This document shows, piece by piece, positions 1-9,591 of a stretch of DNA of 64,000 nt. The notes beneath the pieces are model-generated. The model worked only from the letters and a program-made list of their open reading frames with translations, had not been told where the DNA came from and searched no databases. The stretch is from Clostridiales bacterium (GTDB lineage Bacteria > Bacillota > Clostridia > Christensenellales > Borkfalkiaceae). The DNA is taken from the NCBI GenBank assembly GCA_015055965.1, contig SVHG01000011.1:9104-73103 (forward strand). The letters run 5' to 3'. How positions within the stretch are numbered: position 1 is the first letter of the stretch; every line of letters begins with the position of its first letter. Made by a program: the position numbers and the translations under genes.

Positions 1-2198
1 TGAAGTGAAAGCTTGCTATCTGCATTGAAGTATACGTCTAAGTATTTTTTGGTTTCGCCATCTAAGATATAAATCTTATTGCCGTTTTCTGCCTTTTCAA
101 CGTAAACGTCTACAGCAAGCTCAGCCTTTTCGGTAGTTTCTAAATATCTGCCGGATACAACGCCGGTTAAGTATAAGGTCTTACCAAGAGTTCCTTGAAC
201 AAAACCAAACTTATAAGCAGTTCCTGCCTTAACGTCAGAAAGGAATTTGCCAACGAATAAGTCTGCGGTTGCAGCATCAATAGCAAGTTCAAATTCAACG
301 GTTTCAGAAACGCTACCGGAGGTGATGGTTGCAGTTAAAATAATAGTAGTAGCTTCCTTGGGAAGAGTGATAACAAGCTTAGAGCCGTTTACAACAGCAC
401 ATTCATTGTTAGATGCCCAAGAAATAGTAACGTTGTTAAATAAGTTGCCAACTACAGGAAGTGTAATAGTAGAATTTTCAGTAATATGAAGCTCGCCACC
501 GTTAACGGTTAATTCGCCCATTTCTAATTCTACCTTACCTGCATCGTCTAAGTCAGCAGCGTCAATGTAACGGAAGATGTTGGTTGTGAAGCCGTCAACA
601 GTAATAACAGCTGTTAAGCAAGCTCTTTCCATCTTACCGGGGTTGATAACTAAAGCGCCGTTTTCAATAGAAATTGAACGAGGTTCGCCAATAACGCGGA
701 ATGCAACTTCACAACCTTCAACAGTTGCAGGAAGTTGAACGTTCTTAGCTACAGCAACGATTGAAGCAAGACCGTTATCTGCAATTAGTTTATCAATAGC
801 AGCAACTGCCTTTGCAGCCTTTTGACCAGCATAAACAGTGCCTTCAGCGTCAGCAGTTCCGCCAACTACGATTGCTTCTGCGCTTAAAGGTGCAATTTGG
901 TGGCCCTTGTAGTTGCCTAAAATACCGGTTACAGAAAGGATATCGCCAACCTTAACTGTGCCTTGTAAAGCAATAAGTGCTGCACAGGTAGCGTCATCCG
1001 TGCTGTATGCGTAAGCGCCTTCTTGATATTTAGAAATTACAACGGGAACGTCTACACCGGCCTTTGTTAGAACGAATAGAGTTTGTGTACCGCTTGATAG
1101 ATCGGGGGTAGATTTAATTTCTTTAACCTTCCAATTGGTTAATGAAACTAGTCTTGATTGATTGTAGTATGCTGATTGTAAACCACCAATAATGTCGTTA
1201 TCAACAGCGTATACCTTTTCATTAACGTTAATTGCAGGAATATCAGTATCAACAACTAGATTACCGCCGGCATTTGTTTCCATTAAGCCGTTGTAGTCAG
1301 TGTTGGTAGTACCGGTAACGGTAATGTGAACACCGGGAGCGATTAAAGCAGCGTTTTGGCTATCTGCTTTAACTCTGTATAAATAGTAACCGGCAGTAAA
1401 TTCATCATTTACCATGTATAGTGAAATGTTACCGTAAGATTCGCTGTATACGGTTGCAACAGATACAACGTAACCGCTCATTACGATACCAACACCGGTG
1501 TTGGTGTACCAGTAGTCTACTTCTTGTAAGGGTTCTTTTTGTTCAGAAACAGTCATTCTGTAACCCTTAGTGGTGCTTTCGCCCTTGTAAGTAAAGGTAG
1601 CGTTGATTCTTACTTGGGGATTAAGTGATGAGGGGTAAACGATACATTCCTTACCGTCTTCACTAATTTCAAGATAATCAGCATATTCTTCATCAACTGA
1701 CCAAGTAATAGTAGCAGTATGGCCTTTGAATTCACAAGTTGTGTCTAGAGCAAAACTAGTAAATACTGTGCCGTTGTTTTGAATGAAGTTGTATGAGCCA
1801 CTGAAATCATAAACGCTTAATGAGTTTACGTAAACAGTGAATGATTTGGTTACTTCTTCTGAAAGAGCAACGGTTAAGCTAATTTCCGTTCTTTCTTCAG
1901 GTAAACCAACTTTTGCAACGTATTGTCTTTCGATACCGTTTGCTTCGTCACCTGCAAGTTCTTCTAAAGCGATAATTGCGTTGTTAGAAGTCCAAGTGGC
2001 ATCATATTTGCCAATTTTGCCAGGAAGAACGAAGTCCTCTGAAATCGTTTGACCATCTTTATCAAAGATGTACATGTCTAACGTTGCTTGCTTGTCTTCG
2101 TTTTTTTGTACCTCGTTTACCTTGTTTTCACAACCAATAAATGCGAAGCAAGAAAGGGCTGTAACAAGAGCAAGAAAAGCAATCAAAATTTTCTTCAT
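1..2198 (-). CDS. Large lipoprotein with OB-like and Ig-like modules (partial, runs off the window)
   Basis: The ORF track omits this frame because it has no stop inside the window; I translated stretches by hand and found it open, giving at least 732 residues. It starts MKKILIAFLALVTA, followed by a lipobox ending FIGC, so it is probably a lipid-anchored surface protein, preceded by a ribosome site (AAGGAGAAAT). Near the N-terminus there are Ig-like modules (TWTSNNAIIALEEL and ITWSVDEEYADYLEIS resemble atrophied bacterial Ig domains). Further on there are OB-fold-like segments with the signature of a barrel that ends in a question of cost to a ligand, such as GDILSVTGILGNYKGHQI, at least two and perhaps three of them. 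The gene is the last visible member of the ABC importer operon, 34 bp after the thermonuclease-like gene. OB modules beside a nuclease suggest nucleic-acid binding, but this is inference; adhesion or glycan binding is also possible. Confidence 0.8.
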   Translation of the reverse strand, partial: MKKILIAFLALVTALSCFAFIGCENKVNEVQKNEDKQATLDMYIFDKDGQTISEDFVLPGKIGKYDATWTSNNAIIALEELAGDEANGIERQYVAKVGLPEERTEISLTVALSEEVTKSFTVYVNSLSVYDFSGSYNFIQNNGTVFTSFALDTTCEFKGHTATITWSVDEEYADYLEISEDGKECIVYPSSLNPQVRINATFTYKGESTTKGYRMTVSEQKEPLQEVDYWYTNTGVGIVMSGYVVSVATVYSESYGNISLYMVNDEFTAGYYLYRVKADSQNAALIAPGVHITVTGTTNTDYNGLMETNAGGNLVVDTDIPAINVNEKVYAVDNDIIGGLQSAYYNQSRLVSLTNWKVKEIKSTPDLSSGTQTLFVLTKAGVDVPVVISKYQEGAYAYSTDDATCAALIALQGTVKVGDILSVTGILGNYKGHQIAPLSAEAIVVGGTADAEGTVYAGQKAAKAVAAIDKLIADNGLASIVAVAKNVQLPATVEGCEVAFRVIGEPRSISIENGALVINPGKMERACLTAVITVDGFTTNIFRYIDAADLDDAGKVELEMGELTVNGGELHITENSTITLPVVGNLFNNVTISWASNNECAVVNGSKLVITLPKEATTIILTATITSGSVSETVEFELAIDAATADLFVGKFLSDVKAGTAYKFGFVQGTLGKTLYLTGVVSGRYLETTEKAELAVDVYVEKAENGNKIYILDGETKKYLDVYFNADSKLSL

Positions 2199-2232
2199 CT
2201 TTATTTCTCCTTAAAAATTTGTTTAAATTTAA

Positions 2233-3546
2233 TTATTTTAGTTGAAAATTAGAAAGATTTAATACTGTTATTTCGCCAGAGTCCTTTACGTACTGATAGC
2301 CTTTTACACTAAACTTTTTACCTGCTGTGAAGTTGTTTGTGAAATCTTCACCAACTGCTACCTTGAAGGTAAACTGTTTATCCGTACCGCTAGTACCGTC
2401 TTTAGTACGTAGCTGAGCGGTTGCAACGATGGTTAAAATACCCTCTTCCACAGAAGAGCTTACTACCGTTGCATTTGTGTAAAGGGTTTCGCTGTACTGA
2501 TCAATGTACCCCTTAGAAGAGTCAAAAGTTAAAAGATAATTCTTTTGTATAGGTGAAGTATACACCTTGGGATTGTTTGCACCAAATATTACGTCATACT
2601 TAACGTCAGAAATTTGGAATCTACCATTATAATATTGAATTACGCCTACAACTCGATAAAGGTGACCTATTGACATTGATGACGCCGCGCTTGAGCTATA
2701 TGCTGCGTAAACGTCAATAGTGTATCTGTTGCCTTCTTCATCGTAATATTCAGCAGTAAAGGTGTGCGTACCGCTATTTGAAACTCTTAAGTCGCATAGG
2801 CATGCCGTGAAGGTAACCTTTGAACCTGATTCGGTTTCTATGTTGTAATATGCATCAGTATTGGTGATAAAGTCTTTAAGGGTGATTTCCTCCGGCTCAT
2901 CTGAGTATAGAGGATCATCTAACTTAGAGTAAATGCGAAGTTGAATTTTTCTTGCAAACGTATTTGCCTTTGCAAAATATTCGTTATAAGGATATTTATT
3001 GGTAGCCATACCCTTGTTTTCGCTAAAACCGTTTTCAACTAACTCTAAATTTAAACATTTAAAGTCGCTATCTGCAGCTGTTTTATACCATACGTAACCT
3101 AAATATCTCGTACCGTAGCTATCTTTTTCTGCACGGGCAGCAGTAGCTTCTAAAACAATTTCAGTTGCTTCTTTTAAGCGTTGTTTTGTGAAGAATGATG
3201 CAGCCTTGCCCCATTTTTGAACACTACCGGTTGATTCAGGTGTATCAATTTGGTAATATCTAACAGAAATTACGTCCCCTTGAGCAAGTGTAAAACGAGT
3301 CGTATCACCGTCGGTATGAGCGTCAAGCGTTGCTCTGCCGATACCGTCTGTTAAAAAGGACTTGTTTTCATAGCTCTTTTGTAGCTTTAAAGTGGACGTG
3401 ATTTCATCATAATATTGGGTATTATCAGCAACCTCGCTTTGTTGACCTGAACTATTGCCACTATTTTTAGCATCGTTACAAGAAACAAATGCAAGGCTAC
3501 TTAAAATAACCAATATTACGATAATTAATGATGAAATCTTTTTCAT
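2233..3546 (-). CDS. Thermonuclease (SNase)-like lipoprotein with C-terminal OB-like domains
   Basis: 437 residues. A signal peptide ends in a lipobox with the lipidated cysteine near residue 23 (AFVSC). Residues about 65-207 match the staphylococcal nuclease family: DGDT at 79-82, then VRYYQIDTPE at 95-104. By alignment with the staphylococcal enzyme, the catalytic set is present: Asp81, Arg96, Asp101, Thr102 and Glu104. The second catalytic arginine lies in SYGTRYLGYVW, shifted by one position relative to the usual YGR. After residue 230 there are two OB-like stretches (for example SIGHLYRVVGVIQYYNGRF). The probable role is calcium-dependent cleavage of extracellular DNA or RNA at the cell surface. 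It sits directly after the solute-binding protein in the importer operon, 38 bp downstream, which suggests that its products feed the transporter. Nuclease family: confident; activity and link to uptake: inference. Confidence 0.85.
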   Translation of the reverse strand: MKKISSLIIVILVILSSLAFVSCNDAKNSGNSSGQQSEVADNTQYYDEITSTLKLQKSYENKSFLTDGIGRATLDAHTDGDTTRFTLAQGDVISVRYYQIDTPESTGSVQKWGKAASFFTKQRLKEATEIVLEATAARAEKDSYGTRYLGYVWYKTAADSDFKCLNLELVENGFSENKGMATNKYPYNEYFAKANTFARKIQLRIYSKLDDPLYSDEPEEITLKDFITNTDAYYNIETESGSKVTFTACLCDLRVSNSGTHTFTAEYYDEEGNRYTIDVYAAYSSSAASSMSIGHLYRVVGVIQYYNGRFQISDVKYDVIFGANNPKVYTSPIQKNYLLTFDSSKGYIDQYSETLYTNATVVSSSVEEGILTIVATAQLRTKDGTSGTDKQFTFKVAVGEDFTNNFTAGKKFSVKGYQYVKDSGEITVLNLSNFQLK

Positions 3547-3584
3547 TTTTACAAACTTAATTTTAACTATTTGCGTTTTAATTC

Positions 3585-4970
3585 TTATTTACCGCCACAG
3601 TTCTTATATGCGTCAGCAAGAGCTTGTTCTGCAGTCTTTTGGCCGGTTAAAGCAAATACTAAAGCAGTACCAACCTGTTCACGAGCAGTTGAAGAACCAA
3701 CGAATGCGGGTGAGGTATAGAATCTGTCTGATAATCCCTTAGCTACTTCTGCAGCCTTTGCAGTGATGTTACCCTTTGCAAGGTGTGCAACGTAATCGGG
3801 ATTTTCGAAAGTAGAAAGACGGCTGGGGTTGTAACCTGATGCAATTGAGAATGCAGCTTGGAAGGTGGGATCCATAAGTTCCTTTAAGAATAACCAAGTC
3901 ATTTTTTGCTTTTCTTCAGAATTAGTAACACCGTTACCATCCTTTAACATAACGATAGAAGGACCTTGAGAGATAACTGAGTAATCAACAGTACCGTCAG
4001 CTAAAACTGAACCGGGGATAGGAGCGATAGCCCATTCAAACTTGTTACCGGGATCTTGGTGAGATGCGCCACCGGATGAACCGATACAGTATACTAGACC
4101 GCCGTCATCTACGCCCTTAGTGAATAGAGCGCTGGTGTATGCGCCGTAGTCTTCTTGAGTGGTAATGTAACCTTCGTTGTAGTAGGCGCTAAGTTCTTCT
4201 AACCAAGCTTGAGCTTCTGCGTTCTTGAATAAGTAGTGAGGTTCAGAAGCGCTGGTATAGCCCCAACCGTTTTGCTTGCACATGGTGATGAACCAGTTAG
4301 CTTCAGAGTCATATCCTAAAGGAGTTGCAGTGGGATATCTTGAAACGATAGTTTCACATTGTGCCCAAAGTTCATCCCAAGTAGTTGCGATGGGAAGACC
4401 TAAAGCATCTAATGCGGTTTTGTTAACGTACATTAATTCGGTTGATTTTACGAAAGGAAGGGTAATCATTGATTTAGCTTCTAAACCGTAAGATGCGTAG
4501 TTAGCAAAGTTTTCTGCATAACCTTCGTTGTAGTAACCGGGAACGAAGTCAGCAATTTCTTCAGCAGAGAAACCAATTTCAGGATCATTGATAAACTTGT
4601 TAAGGTCTACTACCTTACCGGTCTTTAAGTATTGTGCAACGTGGTCGGGATAGCAGTATGCTAAATCGGGTTGAGATGCAGCTTGGAAGTCAGAAACGAT
4701 TTTGTCTTTTGTTTCATCATAGCCACCGGGTTGAACGTGTTCAACCTTCCAACCGGGATACTTTGCTTCGAAAGCAGCGATTGCATTAGCAGTAACCGTT
4801 TGTAGTGAGTCACCTTGTGTTGAATAGAACACGATGGTCTTTGAATAGTCGATAGCTGCGTCTCCGCCGTTACCAGAATCGTCACTGGTTCCGCCACCAC
4901 CACAAGCAGTTAAGAGGGTGCTTGCCATCATAAAGATGACTAACGTGATGCTTACAAGTAGTTTTTTCAT
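3585..4970 (-). CDS. ABC importer solute-binding lipoprotein (family 1, CUT1 type)
   Basis: The listed ORF begins at 5018, but the real start is the internal ATG at 4970 (MKKLLVSITLVIFMM), which has GGAGAAAT just upstream and opens a proper signal peptide with lipobox LTAC followed by a glycine-rich linker. The mature protein (461 residues in total) has the layout of family 1 extracellular solute-binding proteins such as MalE and UgpB: an early lobe with FYSTQGDS, the FEAKYPGWKV segment, the conserved YVNKTALDALGLP and TWDELW elements and a C-terminal lobe ending in ADAYKNCGGK. It captures the substrate outside the cell and delivers it to the two permeases encoded upstream in the same operon, with a 126-bp gap before it. 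The ligand cannot be read from sequence; UgpB-like proteins bind glycerol phosphates or oligosaccharides. Confidence 0.93.
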   Translation of the reverse strand: MKKLLVSITLVIFMMASTLLTACGGGGTSDDSGNGGDAAIDYSKTIVFYSTQGDSLQTVTANAIAAFEAKYPGWKVEHVQPGGYDETKDKIVSDFQAASQPDLAYCYPDHVAQYLKTGKVVDLNKFINDPEIGFSAEEIADFVPGYYNEGYAENFANYASYGLEAKSMITLPFVKSTELMYVNKTALDALGLPIATTWDELWAQCETIVSRYPTATPLGYDSEANWFITMCKQNGWGYTSASEPHYLFKNAEAQAWLEELSAYYNEGYITTQEDYGAYTSALFTKGVDDGGLVYCIGSSGGASHQDPGNKFEWAIAPIPGSVLADGTVDYSVISQGPSIVMLKDGNGVTNSEEKQKMTWLFLKELMDPTFQAAFSIASGYNPSRLSTFENPDYVAHLAKGNITAKAAEVAKGLSDRFYTSPAFVGSSTAREQVGTALVFALTGQKTAEQALADAYKNCGGK

Positions 4971-5096
4971 AAATTTCTCCTTAATGTTTATTATACCCAC
5001 TTTTGTGGATTGTACCAATTTTTTTTGCCTTTTAGGCAGTTTTTTTACCTTGTAATCAGGTTAAGCATGACGGTAAAGCTACCGTCGCTTTTAAGT

Positions 5097-6095
5097 TTAG
5101 CCCTTCGTACCACTCTTTGATACGCCGTGCATAATGTATTTTCTGCAGAAAATGAATAATACGAATAAAGGAAGTGATACTATACATACCGCTGCCATTT
5201 TTAAAGTGTTAAGAGTTTCAGACTTGCCGTAGTTTACAGCATTTTCTGCGCCGAACATCTCAACCATTTTTTCATAAACCATTCCATCTCTATCAGTAAA
5301 GCCCTTGGTTACCCAGTTGGTAATCATTTGCCATTGTTCTAGGTTTACAAGACGGGGCCAAATGTAAGAGTTCCAAGTACCGATAAACTTTAATAACGTG
5401 ATTGATATTAAAGTGGGTGCTGTAAGCGGGATCATAACCTTGACTAAATATCCCATATCGGAAAGACCGTCTACCTTAGCCGCTTGGTAAAGGGAGTTGG
5501 GTATTTGCATGAAGTTGTTTCTCATAAGGTAAATGTAATATACACTTACTAAGAAAGGAACTATTAGAACGGTATAAGAGTTAGACCAGCCTAGGTTTGC
5601 AGGTGATACGGTAATGTAGTTCGTGATGGTATACATTTCACCGGGAATCATCATTGTGCCAAGCATAATAGAGAACAATAGGTTTTTACCCTTAAAGTTC
5701 ATTCTTGCAAGTGCGTAAGCAGTGATGATGATTATAACTAAACCGATAAGCGTTGAGGTAAAGCCTACTATTAAGGTATTAACCAAAATTTGAATAAAGC
5801 TTGCACCGGAATTGTTGGTCTGCTTTAAAACTGCCGTATAGTTTACCCACATTGCCTTATCAGGGAAAAACGAACCTGTGGGATCACGGTATTCCATTTC
5901 TGTTTTTATTGATGAAATGAACATCCAAAAGAAAGGAAGGAATGCAAACACTGCACAAATAGTAAGGAATGCATAAACGAAAACGTTTTTAACTATGCCC
6001 TGTATCTTTTGTTTTTTATGTTCCTTTTCAATATCAAACATAGCTTGAGATTGAGGAGTAGTTACTTCAGAAATTTCTTTTACGTTATCTTCCAT
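5097..6095 (-). CDS. ABC importer permease, MalG type
   Basis: 332 residues, with six predicted membrane segments after a long charged N-terminal tail. The cytoplasmic EAA loop that docks on the ATPase reads AAKVDGLSDMGYLVKVMIPL. An extra stretch near residues 250-290 (DRDGMVYEKMVEMFGAENA) lies between the last membrane segments, as in CUT1 permeases of the MalG/UgpE class. It forms the heterodimeric membrane channel with the MalF-type protein, whose gene lies 10 bp upstream. The ATG start at 6095 is preceded by an AGGAGGTGTGAT ribosome site. The context (ATPase, MalF-type, MalG-type, binding protein) makes the function as part of an importer secure; the substrate is unknown. Confidence 0.93.
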   Translation of the reverse strand: MEDNVKEISEVTTPQSQAMFDIEKEHKKQKIQGIVKNVFVYAFLTICAVFAFLPFFWMFISSIKTEMEYRDPTGSFFPDKAMWVNYTAVLKQTNNSGASFIQILVNTLIVGFTSTLIGLVIIIITAYALARMNFKGKNLLFSIMLGTMMIPGEMYTITNYITVSPANLGWSNSYTVLIVPFLVSVYYIYLMRNNFMQIPNSLYQAAKVDGLSDMGYLVKVMIPLTAPTLISITLLKFIGTWNSYIWPRLVNLEQWQMITNWVTKGFTDRDGMVYEKMVEMFGAENAVNYGKSETLNTLKMAAVCIVSLPLFVLFIFCRKYIMHGVSKSGTKG

Positions 6096-6105
6096 ATCAC
6101 ACCTC

Positions 6106-7218
6106 CTAGTACGTTACACGCTTTTTGCTTACGCGTAAATTGATGAGCGTTATAATCATTATTATTATAAATAACAATAAAGATCCTGCGTATGCATAAC
6201 CGGTTTGACCAAGCTCAAGGTAGTTGTAAATATAACCTACCATCGTGCCCATATCGTAGTTAGTACCCATTTGAGGACCAAATACACCAACAACGGCAGA
6301 GTATTGCTTCATACCACCCATAATACCCGTGATTAATAAGTATGAAATCATGGGAGAAATAAGAGGTGTGGTTATTTTCCATAAAATAGTACTACGGCTT
6401 GCACCGTCTATTCTTGCTGCGTCGTAATACTGCTTGTTTACGCTCTGTAATGCGCTGAATAAAATTAAAATCTTGAAAGGAAGTCCTGACCAAACCTCGT
6501 AAATAATCATTATAACGTATTTAGTCCAAGGAATGTCAACACTGCCTAAATGCCAAACTAAGTCCTTTTTACTTTCTAAGCCTATACCCTTAATCCAGTT
6601 GATGGGTTCAATACCAAGCCATACCAGTAAATCGTTTACCATACCTAATTGAGCAGTGCCCGCATTTATTTGACGTTGTGTACCGATAACCTGGAAAAAG
6701 GTTAAGAAAACAGCGCCCATAGCTAGCGAGTTGGTTAAATAAGGTAAGAATAATACCGTTTGGTATGCCTTTTGTAAGGGCTTAATTGATTTTAATGCTA
6801 CTGCAATAAATAGGGCTATAAAGGTTGAAAGAGGAACTGAAACGAAGGTTAATACCATCGTGTTGGTTAAACACTGCAAGAAGCTTGCACCGCCCGTACC
6901 CGTATCACCTTTTAAAACTCTAACGAAGTTATCTACACCCCAACCGTTGAAGGTATCGGTAAGCCCGTCATATTCCTGTTTGAAGGAGTTTACGAAGGCA
7001 CTTACGATGGGATAGAAGGTAAACACACACATCAAAAGTAAAGCAGGAAGAACGAACAACCAACCTTGTTGAGAGCGAAGAAAACGACTAACTCTTTCCT
7101 TGGTCGGAAGCGTTGGAACTTCCAAAGATTCACCTACCGTAACAACTTCCGCCGGCGTACTTGTTTGCTGTACGTCAACCTGTTCGGTTTTGGGTAAATT
7201 GTTTTTATCCTTAGTCAT
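6106..7218 (-). CDS. ABC importer permease, MalF type
   Basis: 370 residues. A hydrophilic N-terminal tail of about 50 residues is followed by six or so membrane segments and the EAA loop YYDAARIDGASRSTILWKIT. An extracytoplasmic insertion between membrane segments (about residues 175-225, QRQINAGTAQLGMVNDLLVW and onward) is larger than in the MalG partner, as usual for MalF/UgpA-type subunits. The gene starts one base after the ATPase stop and ends 10 bp before the second permease, so the three are almost certainly translated from one message. It pairs with the MalG-type protein to form the translocation pathway. The GATTTATTAAG context before the ATG is a poor ribosome site, consistent with translational coupling to the ATPase gene. 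Confidence 0.93.
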   Translation of the reverse strand: MTKDKNNLPKTEQVDVQQTSTPAEVVTVGESLEVPTLPTKERVSRFLRSQQGWLFVLPALLLMCVFTFYPIVSAFVNSFKQEYDGLTDTFNGWGVDNFVRVLKGDTGTGGASFLQCLTNTMVLTFVSVPLSTFIALFIAVALKSIKPLQKAYQTVLFLPYLTNSLAMGAVFLTFFQVIGTQRQINAGTAQLGMVNDLLVWLGIEPINWIKGIGLESKKDLVWHLGSVDIPWTKYVIMIIYEVWSGLPFKILILFSALQSVNKQYYDAARIDGASRSTILWKITTPLISPMISYLLITGIMGGMKQYSAVVGVFGPQMGTNYDMGTMVGYIYNYLELGQTGYAYAGSLLLFIIIMIITLINLRVSKKRVTY

Positions 7219-7219
7219 C

Positions 7220-8296
7220 TTAATAAATCCTCTCTTCAGTTTCTGCGTTAAACAAATGAACTTTGTTTGGTTTTAAATTGAAGGTAAGCTGTTTTGCATC
7301 TGCAGGAAGCTTTACGTCAGAGTCGATTATTGATCTAACGGTGGGTTTAGTTGATTCTGCGTGAGTCGAAACAACTGTTTTATCTCTACCCATAACCTCA
7401 ATATGGTCAAGGTCTAAGGTAAACTTGCCGTTTTCATCATAAATAAAGCCTTCGGGACGGATACCTACAAGAACTTCTTGATCGGCAAGGTCAGGTCTTT
7501 CTAAAACGGCTTCGCTACCGATATATAACTGACCGTTTGAAATTCTGCCCTTAAAGATATTGATAGGTGGCGTACCTAAGAAGTTCGCTACGAATAGGTT
7601 AGAGGGATCGTCGTAAATACCCTGAGGATCGCCAACCTGTTGAATAACACCAAGCTTCATAACTACCATGATATCACAAATACTCATTGCTTCTTCTTGG
7701 TCGTGCGTTACGAATACGGTGGTAATACCCGTTTCGCGTTGAATTCTCTTAATTTCTTCTCTGGTTTGAAGTCTTAAACGAGCGTCTAGGTTTGATAAAG
7801 GTTCGTCTAAAAGTAAAACGTTAGGCATTTTTACAAGCGCACGCGCGATTGCAACACGTTGTTGCTGACCGCCTGATAGCTCGCTGGGCTTACGTGCCAT
7901 AAGATCCTCTATTTGAACGAGCTTTGCTGCATCTAATGCTCTTGCTTTTGCTTCGTCCTTAGGCATTCTCATATTCGTTAAGGGGAACATGATGTTCTGC
8001 TCTACCGTCATATGGGGGTAAAGTGCGTAGTTTTGGAAAACTAAGCCGATACCGCGTCTTTCTGCAGCCAAGGTTGTAACGTCCTGATCGTCAAATAAGA
8101 TGTTACCGCGTGTTGGACTTTCTAAGCCTGATAGCATAAATAGAGTTGTAGACTTACCACAACCTGAAGGTCCTAGTAGACCAACTAGTTTTCCTGATGG
8201 AATCTCAAGATTCATGTCGTTAACTGCTATAACTTCGCTACCTTTTTTGTTTCTGCTTGGGAAAGCTTTCGTTAGATGGTTAATTGTTATTTTCAT
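7220..8296 (-). CDS. ABC importer ATPase, UgpC/MsmK type
   Basis: 358 residues. The nucleotide-binding domain has Walker A GPSGCGKST (residues 42-50), Q-loop FQNYALYPHM, signature LSGGQQQR (140-147), Walker B VLLLDEP (160-166) and the switch histidine in FVTHDQEEAM (198). The C-terminal third is the regulatory OB-type domain of CUT1 ATPases (EVLVGIRPEGFIYDENG). It hydrolyses ATP to drive substrate import through the two permeases. Many Clostridia carry one orphan MsmK serving several importers; here the ATPase is encoded within the operon, which suggests a dedicated energiser. It overlaps the upstream membrane-protein gene by 4 bp (ATGA), indicating translational coupling. Possible substrates include sugars, glycerol phosphates or nucleic-acid breakdown products. 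Confidence 0.95.
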   Translation of the reverse strand: MKITINHLTKAFPSRNKKGSEVIAVNDMNLEIPSGKLVGLLGPSGCGKSTTLFMLSGLESPTRGNILFDDQDVTTLAAERRGIGLVFQNYALYPHMTVEQNIMFPLTNMRMPKDEAKARALDAAKLVQIEDLMARKPSELSGGQQQRVAIARALVKMPNVLLLDEPLSNLDARLRLQTREEIKRIQRETGITTVFVTHDQEEAMSICDIMVVMKLGVIQQVGDPQGIYDDPSNLFVANFLGTPPINIFKGRISNGQLYIGSEAVLERPDLADQEVLVGIRPEGFIYDENGKFTLDLDHIEVMGRDKTVVSTHAESTKPTVRSIIDSDVKLPADAKQLTFNLKPNKVHLFNAETEERIY

Positions 8297-9588
8297 GCGC
8301 GTTCTTCCTCTCGCCTTATAATTTTTGCCTCTATGGCTTTTTTATATCCTTCAGCAACTATTGTTGCCGGTATAAATTCCGTATCGTACCGTTCCTGCAA
8401 ATCGGATGGTTGCAAGCTGTAAGCTCCCGCCTTCATCCTTTGTGTTTGCGTGTAACCGTTTGCACCGTTTAAGGTGAAGGTTACGCGTTCCGTTTCGTTT
8501 GAGTAAGTAAGCTCTATTTCGTCCTCTTCCTTAAAATTTACCGTTTCAAGCTTAAACTCTACTTGACTGTAATAACTCGTGCCGTAAACCGACTTATCAA
8601 TGGGTTTTTCTTTAGGCTTGATTTTTAACACCCTTAAGCCAAACCACTTGATAAATTTTAAAATATATCTGGTTCCCAGTAAAAAATCACCTATTACGTA
8701 TGCACAAATAAAATAAATAACTACCACTCTGGATGCGCGCTTGTCCGCCCTGGATTTTGCAACCACAGAGTTGCTCTTTGCGTAATTCTCGTTTGTTAAA
8801 AGCTTGTTATTTAAAGAACCTAACTCAATGCTTAACGCCTCTATTTCTTTTTCGTAGGTGCTTTCTTCGGTGCGACGCACACTATATTCTGCAAACTCGT
8901 TATTCTTTTGAATAAAAGATTCAACGTCTTTAAAAAACTGTGTTTTAAAAAAGTTTTCACTATTGAAGGCGGAGTTGTTTATTTGCACTTCACCGTATAC
9001 GCCTCCGTCTGCTTTTATAAGCGTTAAAGAGTTTATTTCCGTAACGCCTAGCGCACTCATTTGCTCTTCAGCAAGCTCTAAAAAGAAAAAGTTGTTAGTT
9101 AAAAGTGAAGAAATACAGTCAAATACTTCATCACCGTTGTTATCTGCGTTCAAAATACCGTATTCCTTTTGACCGCCTAAAGTACCTATAAGTAGCATTG
9201 CTTTGTTTTCAGCAAGCTCACCTAGTGAAAAATCTTCGCTAATACCGTACACAAACCCTGCGTACGATTTATGCATCTTGTAATCCTTCTTTACTTCGGC
9301 ATCCTGCTCTTCAGGCTTGTATTCGTACTCGTATAAAGTTGCCGCTTCAAAAAGAACTATTCCACCGCCCGCATCAAAGCTTGCATTTAACACAATGTTT
9401 TTGTTGTAATATCCGCCAACCATCCCCATTGCTTCAGTGTAATTTCCACTGTCCAGTTGGTCTTGCATTGTGTTTAACGCTTCACCGTCATACATGAAAA
9501 TAAACGGTAAAAAAATAGCCAGTATGATGCCAAATGAAAACACGAATAGGTAGTAGATTATTTTTGCAAATATACTTCCCTTTTTCAT
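8293..9588 (-). CDS. Unknown two-pass membrane protein of the importer operon
   Basis: 431 residues; I do not recognise the family. One membrane segment lies at about residues 10-32 (FSFGIILAIFLPFIFM), followed by an extracytoplasmic region of about 240 residues with mixed alpha/beta character, a probable coiled coil (YEKEIEALSIELGSLNNKLL), a second membrane segment near 290-310 (VVIYFICAYVIGDFLLGTRY) and a cytoplasmic tail of about 120 residues with a beta-rich domain (VEFKLETVNFKEEDEIELTY). It sits between a small one-pass membrane protein and the ATPase, overlapping the ATPase by 4 bp. Position and topology suggest an accessory, sensor or docking protein for the importer. No enzymatic motif was seen. 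The function is unknown. Confidence 0.75.
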   Translation of the reverse strand: MKKGSIFAKIIYYLFVFSFGIILAIFLPFIFMYDGEALNTMQDQLDSGNYTEAMGMVGGYYNKNIVLNASFDAGGGIVLFEAATLYEYEYKPEEQDAEVKKDYKMHKSYAGFVYGISEDFSLGELAENKAMLLIGTLGGQKEYGILNADNNGDEVFDCISSLLTNNFFFLELAEEQMSALGVTEINSLTLIKADGGVYGEVQINNSAFNSENFFKTQFFKDVESFIQKNNEFAEYSVRRTEESTYEKEIEALSIELGSLNNKLLTNENYAKSNSVVAKSRADKRASRVVVIYFICAYVIGDFLLGTRYILKFIKWFGLRVLKIKPKEKPIDKSVYGTSYYSQVEFKLETVNFKEEDEIELTYSNETERVTFTLNGANGYTQTQRMKAGAYSLQPSDLQERYDTEFIPATIVAEGYKKAIEAKIIRREEERA

Positions 9589-9591
9589 ACG

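Noticed and set aside
247-2052. Plus-strand ORFs 247-489 and 1837-2052
   Set aside because: Both are shadows of the unlisted minus-strand lipoprotein frame that covers the region.
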